The position numbers and the translations under genes are program-made. A stretch of 6,754 nucleotides of DNA from Gammaproteobacteria bacterium. Lineage in GTDB: Bacteria > Pseudomonadota > Gammaproteobacteria > GRL18. The notes under the pieces were generated by a model, which made no database searches, was not told where the DNA came from, and saw nothing but the letters and a program-made list of their open reading frames with translations. This document shows positions 1 to 6,502 of this stretch, one piece after another. The DNA is taken from NCBI GenBank assembly GCA_027076245.1, contig JALTKC010000132.1:1-6754 (forward strand). The letters run 5' to 3'. Position 1 is the first letter of the stretch; each line of letters opens with the position of its first letter.

Positions 1-282
1 TACAACTTTAGTAATAACAGCAGAACCTGCCACAGCAAGCGCTGCATTTTTCTGACGGGTGCCTGAGCGTTTAACTGCCTTTCTGATGGCTTCACCTACG
101 GCATCCACATCGGATATGTTTTTTTCCGCCACGGAATTAGGCGGTAAAGGTTCAACAGCGTATGACTCAACTCTGTATTTCTGGCCGCTTTTGGATAGTT
201 CCAGTAATTTCACGGCCGATGAGCTGATATCAACCCCCAGCAGATTTTGTGCTTTAGTTCCGAATAATTGTGCAAACGCCAA
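1..282 (-). CDS. pilM: Type IV pilus assembly protein PilM, N-terminal part (runs off left edge)
   Basis: PilM is an actin-like, nucleotide-binding cytoplasmic protein. With PilN, PilO and PilP it forms the inner-membrane alignment complex of the type IV pilus machine. Reading leftward, 94 codons are open. They give a start of the form (M)AFAQLFGTKAQNLLGVD, then the phosphate-1 type motif GVDISSSAVKLLEL (about residues 16-28), and later SYAVEPLPPNSV, NISDVDAVGEAIRKAV and AVAGSAVITKVV, all typical of PilM. The start is a TTG at 282-280. The only codons between it and an in-frame TAG (297-295) are AAG GAT TTA GTT, and AAGGA sits 7 nt upstream, so no ATG is available. The rest of the gene, and probably pilNOPQ, lie off the left edge. 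The gene diverges from mrcA, as in Pseudomonas. Identity is very secure; the unusual start codon is inferred from frame and ribosome site. Confidence 0.95.
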   Translation of the reverse strand, partial: MAFAQLFGTKAQNLLGVDISSSAVKLLELSKSGQKYRVESYAVEPLPPNSVAEKNISDVDAVGEAIRKAVKRSGTRQKNAALAVAGSAVITKVV

Positions 283-289
283 AACTAAA

Positions 290-296
290 TCCTTCT
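290..296 (-). promoter_or_regulatory. Ribosome binding site deciding the TTG start of pilM
   Basis: On the minus strand AGAAGGA lies 7 nt upstream of TTG 282-280. It is the only good Shine-Dalgarno near the start of the PilM frame. Because an in-frame stop (297-295) excludes any upstream ATG, it fixes translation at the TTG. Confidence 0.8.
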
Positions 297-548
297 AATT
301 ATTATCATTTTCTATTAATACTGTTTTTATCTATGCAGATTTTTAATAACATTATTGATAAACACTGCTTTCACCAACACAGAGCCTGCCATGCAAGTAT
401 TTATTGCCTGCTTTAATTCCAGTATAAATACAGCTTAAGATTTCTGATACTTCAAGTACTTACAAAACAATCATAATAGATTAGATGAAATTTGCAAGTT
501 TACTTTTAAGTTCTTGTTAAATTATTTGTAAATTATGCTCGATTTCTG

Positions 549-579
549 GTTAAAAAACCTTTAAAAGGGCTTTTTTAAC
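549..579. terminator. Hairpin with A/T tracts, bidirectional terminator-like
   Basis: The left arm 549-561 (GTTAAAAAACCTT) pairs with 565-579 except for a two-base bulge (569-570). The core is CCTT/AAGG, flanked by an A run on one side and a T run on the other. Read on either strand, the GC-containing core is followed by six T, as in an intrinsic terminator. The core is short and weak in GC, so efficiency is uncertain. It lies between two divergent genes, where no terminator is expected. It may end a small transcript, or act in a long pilM leader. Confidence 0.4.
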
Positions 580-838
580 ACCTGAATCCTGCATTATTTA
601 AAGTGCCCTTCTAACTTAGACTACAAATCACTATTATACAAAGTCCATTTATAACTATTGTTTAACTGTTGTGTATCATGACACCTGGAAGATAAAAATT
701 GTCGATTCCATCACAGCTTCAACTCTTTAATCTTCAATATTTTGTAAAAAGTCAGGTTTTTTGTTCTTTTTAATTTCCAGCTTATATTCGAGCATTCAAT
801 GCGACAACAGCTTTTTGTTTTTCTTCAAACAGTTAGAA

Positions 839-874
839 GATAATCATATGATAGTACATTAGATATCATAATCA
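839..874. repeat. AT-rich inverted repeats upstream of mrcA
   Basis: ATCATATGAT (843-852) is a perfect 10-base palindrome. TATGATA (847-853) is repeated inverted as TATCATA (864-870) across a 10-base spacer, with GATATC (862-867) between. It could be a binding site for a regulator or a nucleoid protein. In DNA this AT-rich such repeats also arise by chance, so no function is assigned. Confidence 0.3.
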
Positions 875-905
875 AGTAAGTGAATAATTTTTTTTCTTAA
901 AACGG

Positions 906-934
906 GTGTGGTGTCACAAAAAAAGCTTTATAAT
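906..934 (+). promoter_or_regulatory. Candidate mrcA promoter with perfect -10 and operator-like palindrome
   Basis: A perfect TATAAT lies at 929-934, placing transcription start near 941 and giving mrcA a leader of about 36 nt. No recognisable TTGACA lies 16-18 bases upstream. The -35 position is instead covered by, or adjoins, the inverted repeat TGTG-GTGT-CACA (907-918). The -10 box is itself the loop of a small inverted repeat, AGCTT (924-928) and AAGCT (936-940). A strong -10 without a -35 suggests activator help or a weak promoter. The palindrome has the wrong spacing for a CRP/Vfr site (4 rather than 8 bases between TGTG and CACA). Confidence 0.4.
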
Positions 935-976
935 CAAGCTAATTAGATAACTATTTTAACACCAACCTGAGCAATT

Positions 977-3424
977 ATGCGCCGCTTATACCAACTTTTT
1001 CTGACTCTCCTCACACTTTTTCTGACAACTGCCATAATTTCTGTGATCACCATCACATCGATATATTTTTATCTGGAACCCACATTACCGGATATCGAGG
1101 TATTAAAAGACGTTAAATTACAGGTACCTTTACGGGTTTATTCCGCTGATAAAAAACTGATTGCAGAGTTTGGCGAAATGAGACGTGAACCGGTGGCATA
1201 CCAGGATATACCGAAACAACTGGTACAGGCTGTAATAGCGGCAGAAGATGAAAACTTTTTTAAACACCCCGGCGTCGATTACAAGGGTATCCTACGGGCC
1301 ATGGTACACCTGATAAAAACCGGTAAGAAAGGCCAGGGCGGTAGTACTGTAACCATGCAGGTCGCACGAAACTTTTTTCTGAGCCGGGATAAAACCTATA
1401 TCCGTAAACTAAACGAAATTTTTCTGTCTCTTAAAATTGAAAAGCTGCTCAGTAAAGAAGACATTATGGCTCTGTATATGAACAAGATATATCTGGGTCA
1501 CCGCTCCTATGGTGTTGCCGCAGCCGCCAAAACCTATTACGGCAAGCCTCTGCAGGAATTATCCCTGGAACAGTTTGCCATGATTGCCGGACTGCCCAAA
1601 GCCCCCTCCCGGTTTAACCCAGTCACCAATCCGCAACGAGCCACCATACGCCGTAATTATGTACTGGACAGGATGCGTCAGCTTAACTTTATTACTGAGG
1701 ATCAATATCAAACCGCCGTAAATACGAAAGATATTGCTGAAATTCATAAAGCCAATATTGAAGTGGAAGCACCCTATATAGCCGAAATGGTACGTTTACA
1801 CATGCTCAAACTTTATGGTGATGAAGCCTACACCACGGGTTATAATGTTTTTACTTCTGTTTCCAGCACCATGCAGACAGCAGCCAATGCGGCTTTGCGC
1901 AGTGCGCTGATGAGCTACGAGCACCGACATGGTTATAAAGGTGTGCTAGCGCATATTGATCTGCCTGAGGAAAATACACCAATACTGGAAACACTTAAAT
2001 TTCTGGACAAATTCAGACCGGTAGGCCATCTGCAGCCGGTTCTGGTTATGACCATTAATACCGTTGAAGTCCCCGCAGAAAAGACTAAAAACAAAAAGAC
2101 CTCTAAACCGACAACAGAAGAGCAGGCCACGGTTCTGCTTAAAGACGGCAGCACGGTAGCATTGCGCTGGAAACACATTAAGTGGGCACGCAAATATATT
2201 AAAGACAATCATATCGGCCCTAAGCTTAAAAAAATCTCAGATGTGATTAATCCTGGGGATATTATTTATGTCGAACAGCTACCGAACAGTGAATTTGCCC
2301 TGGCTCAGAAACCTGAAGTTGGCGGTGCCATGGTATCGCTTAATCCTCAAAACGGCGCCATTAATGCCCTGGTAGGTGGTTTTGATTATTATGACAGTAA
2401 ATTTAACCGTGTTATACAGGCCAAACGCCAGCCCGGATCCAATTTTAAACCGTTTATTTATTCTGCAGCCTTAAACAAGGGTTATACTGCTGCAACCCTG
2501 ATTAATGATGCACCGGTGGTATTCAAGGACAGTTACCTTGAAGGCTTCTGGCGGCCCGATAATTACAGTGGTAAATTTTTCGGCCCAACTCGCCTCAGAC
2601 AGGGGCTAATAAAATCCCGTAACCTGGTTTCCATCCGTATCCTGCGGGATATTGGTATTAACTATGCTATAGATTATGTTAAACGCTTTGGTTTTACGGA
2701 AGACGAATTGCCCAAAAACCTGTCTCTGGCTCTGGGCAGTGCCACCCTGACACCCATGCAGATCGCCCGCGGCTACGCCATACTGGCTAATGGCGGATAT
2801 GATATTTCACCCTGGTTTATTGAGCGCATTGAAGATCCGCTGCAAAATATTCTTTTTCAGCAACAGCCTTTGACTGTCTGCAGTCCAGATTATCCGCAGC
2901 AGAGCTGCCCCGAAGAGGAAAACCGTCATGCCCCCCGGGTTGTGGATGAAGCCAATGACTTTATCCTGACCACTATTATGCGTGATGTGATCCGCTTTGG
3001 TACCGGCCGTAAGGCACTTAAACTGGGCCGCAAGGATCTGGCTGGAAAAACCGGTACTACCAATGATCAGCTTGACGCCTGGTTCTCCGGTTTTAACCGG
3101 CAGGTGATGGCCACAGCATGGGTAGGTTTTGATCAGCCCCGCTCACTGGGACGGCGTGAATTTGGCGGCACGGCCGCTCTGCCCATGTGGATGAATTTTA
3201 TGCAGGTGGCTTTAAAGGACATGCCTGAACAGCCCTTAAGAGTCCCGGAAAATGTCGTGACGGTAAAAATTGATGCTGAAACCGGCCTGCTGGCCTCTCC
3301 TTCATCAAAAAAGACCCTCTTTGAATATTTTGTCGAAGGAACCGAACCCACCCGTTCTGCTGGCAGTGTCAGCGGAAGCGGTTCTTCCAGCAGCAGTGAA
3401 GCGACCAATGAAGAACTCTTCTAA
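977..3424 (+). CDS. mrcA: Penicillin-binding protein 1A (bifunctional glycosyltransferase/transpeptidase)
   Basis: Class A PBP (also called ponA) that polymerises lipid II into glycan strands and cross-links the stem peptides at the outer face of the inner membrane. The protein has 815 residues, near the usual 800-850. A short RR-containing cytoplasmic start precedes one membrane anchor (about 7-32). The GT51 domain shows EDENFFKHPG with catalytic Glu90, GGSTVTMQ (121-128), RKLNE (143-147) and KEDIMALYMNKIYLG (160-174). An OB-like insert typical of PBP1A spans about 320-445 and contains a Lys-rich stretch (369-377). The transpeptidase domain has SNFK with nucleophile Ser488, SRN (547-549) and KTGT (691-694). 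Cys635 and Cys644 could form a periplasmic disulfide. The C-terminal tail (about 794-808) is Ser/Gly-rich and probably disordered. An in-frame TGA at 968-970 makes ATG 977 the first start; the Shine-Dalgarno is weak. The 3' end overlaps the next gene by 17 bases. Confidence 0.98.
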   Translation: MRRLYQLFLTLLTLFLTTAIISVITITSIYFYLEPTLPDIEVLKDVKLQVPLRVYSADKKLIAEFGEMRREPVAYQDIPKQLVQAVIAAEDENFFKHPGVDYKGILRAMVHLIKTGKKGQGGSTVTMQVARNFFLSRDKTYIRKLNEIFLSLKIEKLLSKEDIMALYMNKIYLGHRSYGVAAAAKTYYGKPLQELSLEQFAMIAGLPKAPSRFNPVTNPQRATIRRNYVLDRMRQLNFITEDQYQTAVNTKDIAEIHKANIEVEAPYIAEMVRLHMLKLYGDEAYTTGYNVFTSVSSTMQTAANAALRSALMSYEHRHGYKGVLAHIDLPEENTPILETLKFLDKFRPVGHLQPVLVMTINTVEVPAEKTKNKKTSKPTTEEQATVLLKDGSTVALRWKHIKWARKYIKDNHIGPKLKKISDVINPGDIIYVEQLPNSEFALAQKPEVGGAMVSLNPQNGAINALVGGFDYYDSKFNRVIQAKRQPGSNFKPFIYSAALNKGYTAATLINDAPVVFKDSYLEGFWRPDNYSGKFFGPTRLRQGLIKSRNLVSIRILRDIGINYAIDYVKRFGFTEDELPKNLSLALGSATLTPMQIARGYAILANGGYDISPWFIERIEDPLQNILFQQQPLTVCSPDYPQQSCPEEENRHAPRVVDEANDFILTTIMRDVIRFGTGRKALKLGRKDLAGKTGTTNDQLDAWFSGFNRQVMATAWVGFDQPRSLGRREFGGTAALPMWMNFMQVALKDMPEQPLRVPENVVTVKIDAETGLLASPSSKKTLFEYFVEGTEPTRSAGSVSGSGSSSSSEATNEELF

Positions 3425-4067
3425 ACGCTCCCCTAAACATTCAAAAGCCGGGTTTTCAAGAAACGGTTCCGAGAAGCATAAACAGGTACTTCGTCTGCGT
3501 GCCCAGATAGCGGTTAAAGCCGCCCGCCTGATGACTGAAGAAGGCACCGATAATTTAAATTACGCCAGGAAAAAAGCCGCTCAACAATTAGGCATTCAGA
3601 ATGAACACAGCCTACCGGATAACGAAGAAATTCTGGCAGAATTAAAAATCTATCAGTCCCTGTATAGTCCTGACAGCCGGGATAAGCTGCGGGAACTCAG
3701 AGAAACCGCTCTTAAAGCCATGCAGCTGTTTCATGACTATCAACCCCGGCTTACCGGTTCTGTTTTATCCGGTTATGCCGGGGAGCACAGCGGCATTGAT
3801 ATCCAGCTCATATCTGACTCACCGGAACAGATTGCCACCATGCTGATAGACCATCACATTCCCTATCAGCTGAGTGAGTGGAAGTTATTTTTCGGCAAAC
3901 AGCACCCTCAGCAGGTCCCCTGTTATCAATTTTATGCAGGTGAACACCGGATTAATTTAATTGTACTGTCTGAGAAACAACGTCGAATCACGCCACTGAA
4001 TACTTTAAATGGCCAGAGTATGCAGCGGGCTTCTATTGAGCAGGTGCAGGCACTGTTAACATCGTAA
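3408..4067 (+). CDS. Conserved hypothetical protein with a degenerate nucleotidyltransferase-like segment
   Basis: A 219-residue soluble protein with no signal peptide or membrane segment. The start is basic and low-complexity (residues 1-25, rich in K, S, R). A helical region follows (RLRAQIAVKAARLM, then YARKKAAQQLG, about 29-62). A middle segment has the pattern GSVLSGYAGEHSGIDIQL (117-133) and later RINLIV (181-186), which recalls the GS-x-D-x-D core of nucleotidyltransferases. At the expected acidic positions only Asp131 is present: Gln133 and Asn183 occupy the others, so catalysis looks unlikely. I recall similar unnamed proteins in other proteobacteria but cannot name the family. ATG 3408 lies inside the end of mrcA (17-base overlap), which suggests translational coupling in one transcript. 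The frame stays open further upstream inside mrcA, but those codons translate as an mrcA shadow. The next in-frame ATG (residue 42) would cut the conserved helical region. Confidence 0.75.
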   Translation: MKNSSKRSPKHSKAGFSRNGSEKHKQVLRLRAQIAVKAARLMTEEGTDNLNYARKKAAQQLGIQNEHSLPDNEEILAELKIYQSLYSPDSRDKLRELRETALKAMQLFHDYQPRLTGSVLSGYAGEHSGIDIQLISDSPEQIATMLIDHHIPYQLSEWKLFFGKQHPQQVPCYQFYAGEHRINLIVLSEKQRRITPLNTLNGQSMQRASIEQVQALLTS

Positions 4068-4095
4068 TAGAACTATTATATGGGATAGTTATGTT

Positions 4096-4129
4096 GGGAA
4101 GGTATACGGGCAAGGATGCCCACACTCCC
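4096..4129. terminator. Possible hairpin in the convergent gap between the hypothetical gene and maeB
   Basis: The 66-base gap between the convergent stops contains GGGCA-AGGA-TGCCC (4108-4121), a perfect 5-bp stem with a tetraloop. A possible outer GGGA/TCCC pair lies at 4096-4099 and 4126-4129. A second, AT-rich inverted repeat, AACTAT/ATAGTT, lies at 4071-4090. Neither has a T run on either strand, so intrinsic termination is doubtful. The position between convergent genes is the main support. Confidence 0.25.
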
Positions 4130-4133
4130 CGGT

Positions 4134-5378
4134 TTACTGGAAAGGCTGGTAGTCAATACGGGCCACACCGCTGTCTATGGCCGCTTTAGCCACAGCGGGG
4201 GCAACCGTTGATATCAGACGCGGATCAAAAGGTTTTGGAATAATATAATCCGGACCGAATTCCAGTTTATCCACACCATAGGCGGCACTGACTTCATCTG
4301 GAACCGGCAATCTTGCCAGTTGCGCCAGGGCATGCACGGCAGCCGTTTCCATTTCTGTATTAATGGTTTTTGCCCGCACATCCAGGGCGCCACGGAAAAT
4401 AAAAGGAAAGCCCAGCACATTATTGATCTGGTTAGGATAATCCGAACGGCCGGTCGCCATAATCATATCACTTCTCACCGCCTTCGCCTGTTCTGGCGCA
4501 ATTTCCGGATCAGGGTTAGATAGCACAAAGACTACGGGGTTATCTGCCATACTGGCCACCATATCGGCTGATACAATATCTGGACCAGACACACCAATCA
4601 GAACATCCGCCCCCTGCATAGCATCAGCCAGAGTTCGATCATCGGTTTGGGTAGCAAACTCCTGCTTATAAATATTAATATCATCCCGTCCGCTGTGTAC
4701 TACACCGTTTCTGTCCACCAGGTTAATCTGCTGCTTATTCACCCCCAGGGTCAGCAATAAACGCATGGAAGCAATGCCCGCGGAACCAGCCCCAATACAG
4801 ACAATTTTAACTTCATCGAGTTTTTTATTCTGCAGTTCCAGTGCATTTAATAAGCCAGCCGCAATAATGATTGCGGTGCCATGCTGATCATCATGAAAGA
4901 CCGGTATATCCAGCCGTTCTTTGAGGATCCGTTCAATTTCAAAACAATGCGGGGCGGCAATATCTTCAAGGTTAATACCGCCAAAGGTTGGGGCAATATT
5001 AGTAACCGTCTCAATAAAAGCTTCCCGTGAATCCGCCTGAACCTCAATATCAAAAACATCAATACCGGCAAACTGTTTAAACAGCACACCCTTACCTTCC
5101 ATAACCGGTTTGCCCGCCAGCGGCCCCACATTACCCAGTCCCAGAACCGCCGTACCATCGGTGATCACTGCAACCAGATTCGCTTTACTGGTATATTGAT
5201 AAGCCAGCTGCGGATCCTCGGCAATTTCTCGTACCGGAGCCGCTACTCCAGGAGTATAGGCCAGGGAAAGTTCATCCTGTGTGGCACAGGGTTTACTGGG
5301 AATAACACTGATTTTCCCCGGTCTGGGAAGAGCATGATAGTCCAGCGCCTGTTGTTTTAAAGTGTCTTTATTAGACAT
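4134..5378 (-). CDS. maeB: NAD(P)-dependent malic enzyme, short form (oxaloacetate-decarboxylating)
   Basis: Oxidatively decarboxylates malate to pyruvate and CO2 in the cytoplasm, producing NAD(P)H and linking the TCA cycle to gluconeogenesis and biosynthesis. The 414-residue protein is intact. SLAYTPGVA carries the catalytic Tyr41. EGKGVLFKQF carries Lys96. Metal ligands lie in NLEDI (Glu138, Asp139) and FHDDQHGTA (Asp163/Asp164). The Rossmann loop is GAGSAG (196-201), followed by SNPDPE (287-292) and QINNVLGFP (317-325). It ends after the malic domains, so it lacks the phosphotransacetylase-like C-terminal extension of the about 760-residue E. coli MaeB type. Asp222 after the second Rossmann strand (NLVDRNG) could favour NAD, but cofactor choice is inference. 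TAAGG lies 7 nt before the ATG. The gene starts 31 bases after the nuclease stop with no visible terminator, so co-transcription is likely. The name maeB is used loosely. Confidence 0.95.
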   Translation of the reverse strand: MSNKDTLKQQALDYHALPRPGKISVIPSKPCATQDELSLAYTPGVAAPVREIAEDPQLAYQYTSKANLVAVITDGTAVLGLGNVGPLAGKPVMEGKGVLFKQFAGIDVFDIEVQADSREAFIETVTNIAPTFGGINLEDIAAPHCFEIERILKERLDIPVFHDDQHGTAIIIAAGLLNALELQNKKLDEVKIVCIGAGSAGIASMRLLLTLGVNKQQINLVDRNGVVHSGRDDINIYKQEFATQTDDRTLADAMQGADVLIGVSGPDIVSADMVASMADNPVVFVLSNPDPEIAPEQAKAVRSDMIMATGRSDYPNQINNVLGFPFIFRGALDVRAKTINTEMETAAVHALAQLARLPVPDEVSAAYGVDKLEFGPDYIIPKPFDPRLISTVAPAVAKAAIDSGVARIDYQPFQ

Positions 5379-5409
5379 ATCTAAACCTTATATTAATAAG
5401 CATTTTTAC

Positions 5410-6288
5410 TTACTCAACAAGCTCAAGGTTATCTCTGACCTTGAGCCGCAAATTCTGTTTACCCTTATAACGATGAATCCAGCCTCTTACCCGAATTTGT
5501 TTACCTACCAGGGATTTCAGGTGTTTAAACTGTTTCTGATCTTTTCTGGCAATCTGCACGGACAGATTGTTACTCAGTTTCAAATACAGATACTTCCGGC
5601 TTTCATTATAGGCCAGAACCCGTCCGCTCACAAAACGATAGCCCTCGGCTTTAGCGGACAGTTCAGCGGCCTGGAACCACTGCATTTCCGGTAATTGCCA
5701 CAAACCTTTTCCGGCCTTTCTGGCCTGTGTTTCCAGAGTTCGGTAACAGGCAAGATTACGGTCATTAGGCATAACCACAATACTGACCGCCAGCCCCTGT
5801 CTGAGCAAGTTTTCCTCAATACTGGTTCCGTCAGGTAAGACCACATAGGCCAGGGTTCTTTTATAGCGATCCTTGCGTTCACGGTCATAATACAGGCCAA
5901 CTTTCTTATTAGTTGCCAGTAATTTTTGAACCGCCTGCCATGCCTGCAGCCCAAAAGGCTCGGAAGCCCCGCCACGATGACCTAACTCTGGAGTATTAAT
6001 ACCAATCAGACGGATTTTACGGCCATCCTTAAGGTGGAGGGTATCACCATCCACTATGGTTTTAACCTGTGCCCAGTGCTGCACCTGTTTTAACTGCTGT
6101 TGGGCTGTCAGACAGACTTCCTGAGCCGAGGCACTGGCAGCCAGAAAAACGAATAGAGCATGCAGAAACGGACGGCAATAAAAAAGGCACCTTAGAAAAC
6201 TAAAGTGCCTTTGGCTGTTTTTCTGCTTTCTGTTACTCTTTCTTTCAGCCAGCATACCTGACCATTGATTAGAGCAAAACAGGGGCAT
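5410..6288 (-). CDS. Secreted staphylococcal-nuclease-family (thermonuclease) protein with C-terminal OB-like domain
   Basis: Predicted exported Ca-dependent nuclease-fold protein. The SNase domain (about 72-197) shows VDGDTLHL (Asp80, Asp82), RLIGINTPE (Arg93, Asn98, Glu101), DRYKRTLAYV (Arg144) and GLW at its end. Asn98 stands where S. aureus nuclease has Asp40. Glu101 and the two Arg correspond to catalytic Glu43, Arg35 and Arg87. After it, GRVLAYNESRKYLYLKL to RVRGWIHRYKGKQNLRLKV (about 222-283) looks like a second OB-type nucleic-acid-binding module. The hydrophobic FLHALFVFLAASASA followed by QEV (41-58) is a signal peptide with likely cleavage after Ala55, so the protein should be periplasmic or secreted. 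The start is uncertain. ATG 6288 gives an unusually long basic n-region; ATG 6255 is an alternative; neither has a good ribosome site. An intrinsic terminator lies inside this 5' part (6180-6212). No in-frame ATG exists between it and the signal peptide core. Confidence 0.85.
   Translation of the reverse strand: MPLFCSNQWSGMLAERKSNRKQKNSQRHFSFLRCLFYCRPFLHALFVFLAASASAQEVCLTAQQQLKQVQHWAQVKTIVDGDTLHLKDGRKIRLIGINTPELGHRGGASEPFGLQAWQAVQKLLATNKKVGLYYDRERKDRYKRTLAYVVLPDGTSIEENLLRQGLAVSIVVMPNDRNLACYRTLETQARKAGKGLWQLPEMQWFQAAELSAKAEGYRFVSGRVLAYNESRKYLYLKLSNNLSVQIARKDQKQFKHLKSLVGKQIRVRGWIHRYKGKQNLRLKVRDNLELVE
6180..6212 (-). terminator. Intrinsic terminator downstream of rpmE, inside the nuclease 5' frame
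   Basis: On the minus strand AAAGGCACTTTAG (6212-6200) pairs with CTAAGGTGCCTTT (6195-6183) around a TTTT loop, followed by an uninterrupted T run (to 6180). In RNA all 13 positions pair, with one G-U wobble. Read on the plus strand the same position is a C/A mismatch, which indicates the leftward transcript is the functional one. It lies 84 bases past the rpmE stop, as expected for rpmE, but falls within codons about 26-36 of the nuclease reading frame. Confidence 0.8.
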
Positions 6289-6295
6289 AAAAAAC

Positions 6296-6502
6296 TTATT
6301 TCATACCATACTTCTGACGGAACTTATCAACACGACCAGCAGTATCCACCAGTTTCTGCTTACCTGTGTAGAAAGGATGGCAGTTAGAACATACTTCGAT
6401 CAATAATGTGTCCTTACCAATGGTAGAACGTGTTTTGAAGCTGTGGCCGCAACTACAGGTGACCTGGACTTCTTTGTATTCTGGATGAATATTTGCTCGC
6501 AT
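6296..6502 (-). CDS. rpmE: 50S ribosomal protein L31, zinc-binding (C+) form
   Basis: Ribosomal protein L31 (bL31) of the 50S subunit, which bridges to the 30S head. The 68 residues match the usual 66-70. It starts MRANIHPEYKEVQVTCSCGHS and retains VCSNCHPFYTGKQK and GRVDKFRQKYG. The four zinc ligands Cys16, Cys18, Cys38 and Cys41 are all present, so this is the zinc-dependent form rather than the zinc-free paralogue made under zinc starvation. AAGG lies 9 nt before ATG 6502. A good sigma70 promoter and a structured leader lie upstream, and an intrinsic terminator lies 84 bases downstream. The stop is 7 bases before the farthest possible ATG of the nuclease. Confidence 0.98.
   Translation of the reverse strand: MRANIHPEYKEVQVTCSCGHSFKTRSTIGKDTLLIEVCSNCHPFYTGKQKLVDTAGRVDKFRQKYGMK

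Larger units (their letters stand above)
283..976. other. Long AT-rich divergent intergenic region between pilM and mrcA
   Basis: This 694-base gap has no convincing gene. ATG-started frames inside it are tiny (11-15 codons, for example at 391, 485 and 799) and lack ribosome sites. It carries regulatory-looking structure: a terminator-like hairpin at 549-579, an imperfect GTGT-N6-ACAC repeat at 671-684, AT-rich inverted repeats at 839-870 and the mrcA promoter region at 906-940. On the minus strand a perfect TATAAT stands at 638-633. I find no matching -35 for it, and it would give pilM a leader of roughly 350 nt. No closer pilM promoter stands out. The length is generous for two housekeeping genes, so an unannotated small RNA or decayed gene is possible but not shown. 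Confidence 0.6.

Noticed and set aside
59..298. Rightward 79-codon open frame opposite pilM
   Set aside because: It lies antisense to a clear PilM sequence, and its translation resembles nothing recognisable.
391..520. Very short ATG frames at 391 (15 codons) and 485 (11 codons, start resembling a lipoprotein signal)
   Set aside because: Too short, no ribosome binding site, and stops arrive at once in AT-rich DNA.
799..843. A 14-codon frame starting at 799 upstream of mrcA, considered as a leader peptide
   Set aside because: No Shine-Dalgarno, no regulatory codon run, and it lies upstream of the predicted mrcA start site.
907..918. CRP/Vfr binding site at TGTGGTGTCACA
   Set aside because: Spacing between the half-sites is 4 bases; a CRP-type site needs 8 between TGTG and CACA.
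3270..3407. Upstream extension of the hypothetical gene into mrcA
   Set aside because: This stretch encodes the well-supported PBP1A C-terminus. The extension looks like an out-of-frame shadow, and ATG 3408 gives a normal short overlap.
4847..5158. Leftward 103-codon alternative frame inside maeB
   Set aside because: Shadow frame over conserved malic enzyme motifs.
6160..6162. Minus-strand ATG just after the terminator as the nuclease start
   Set aside because: It is out of frame with the signal peptide and nuclease domain, and would need a frameshift for which I see no sign.
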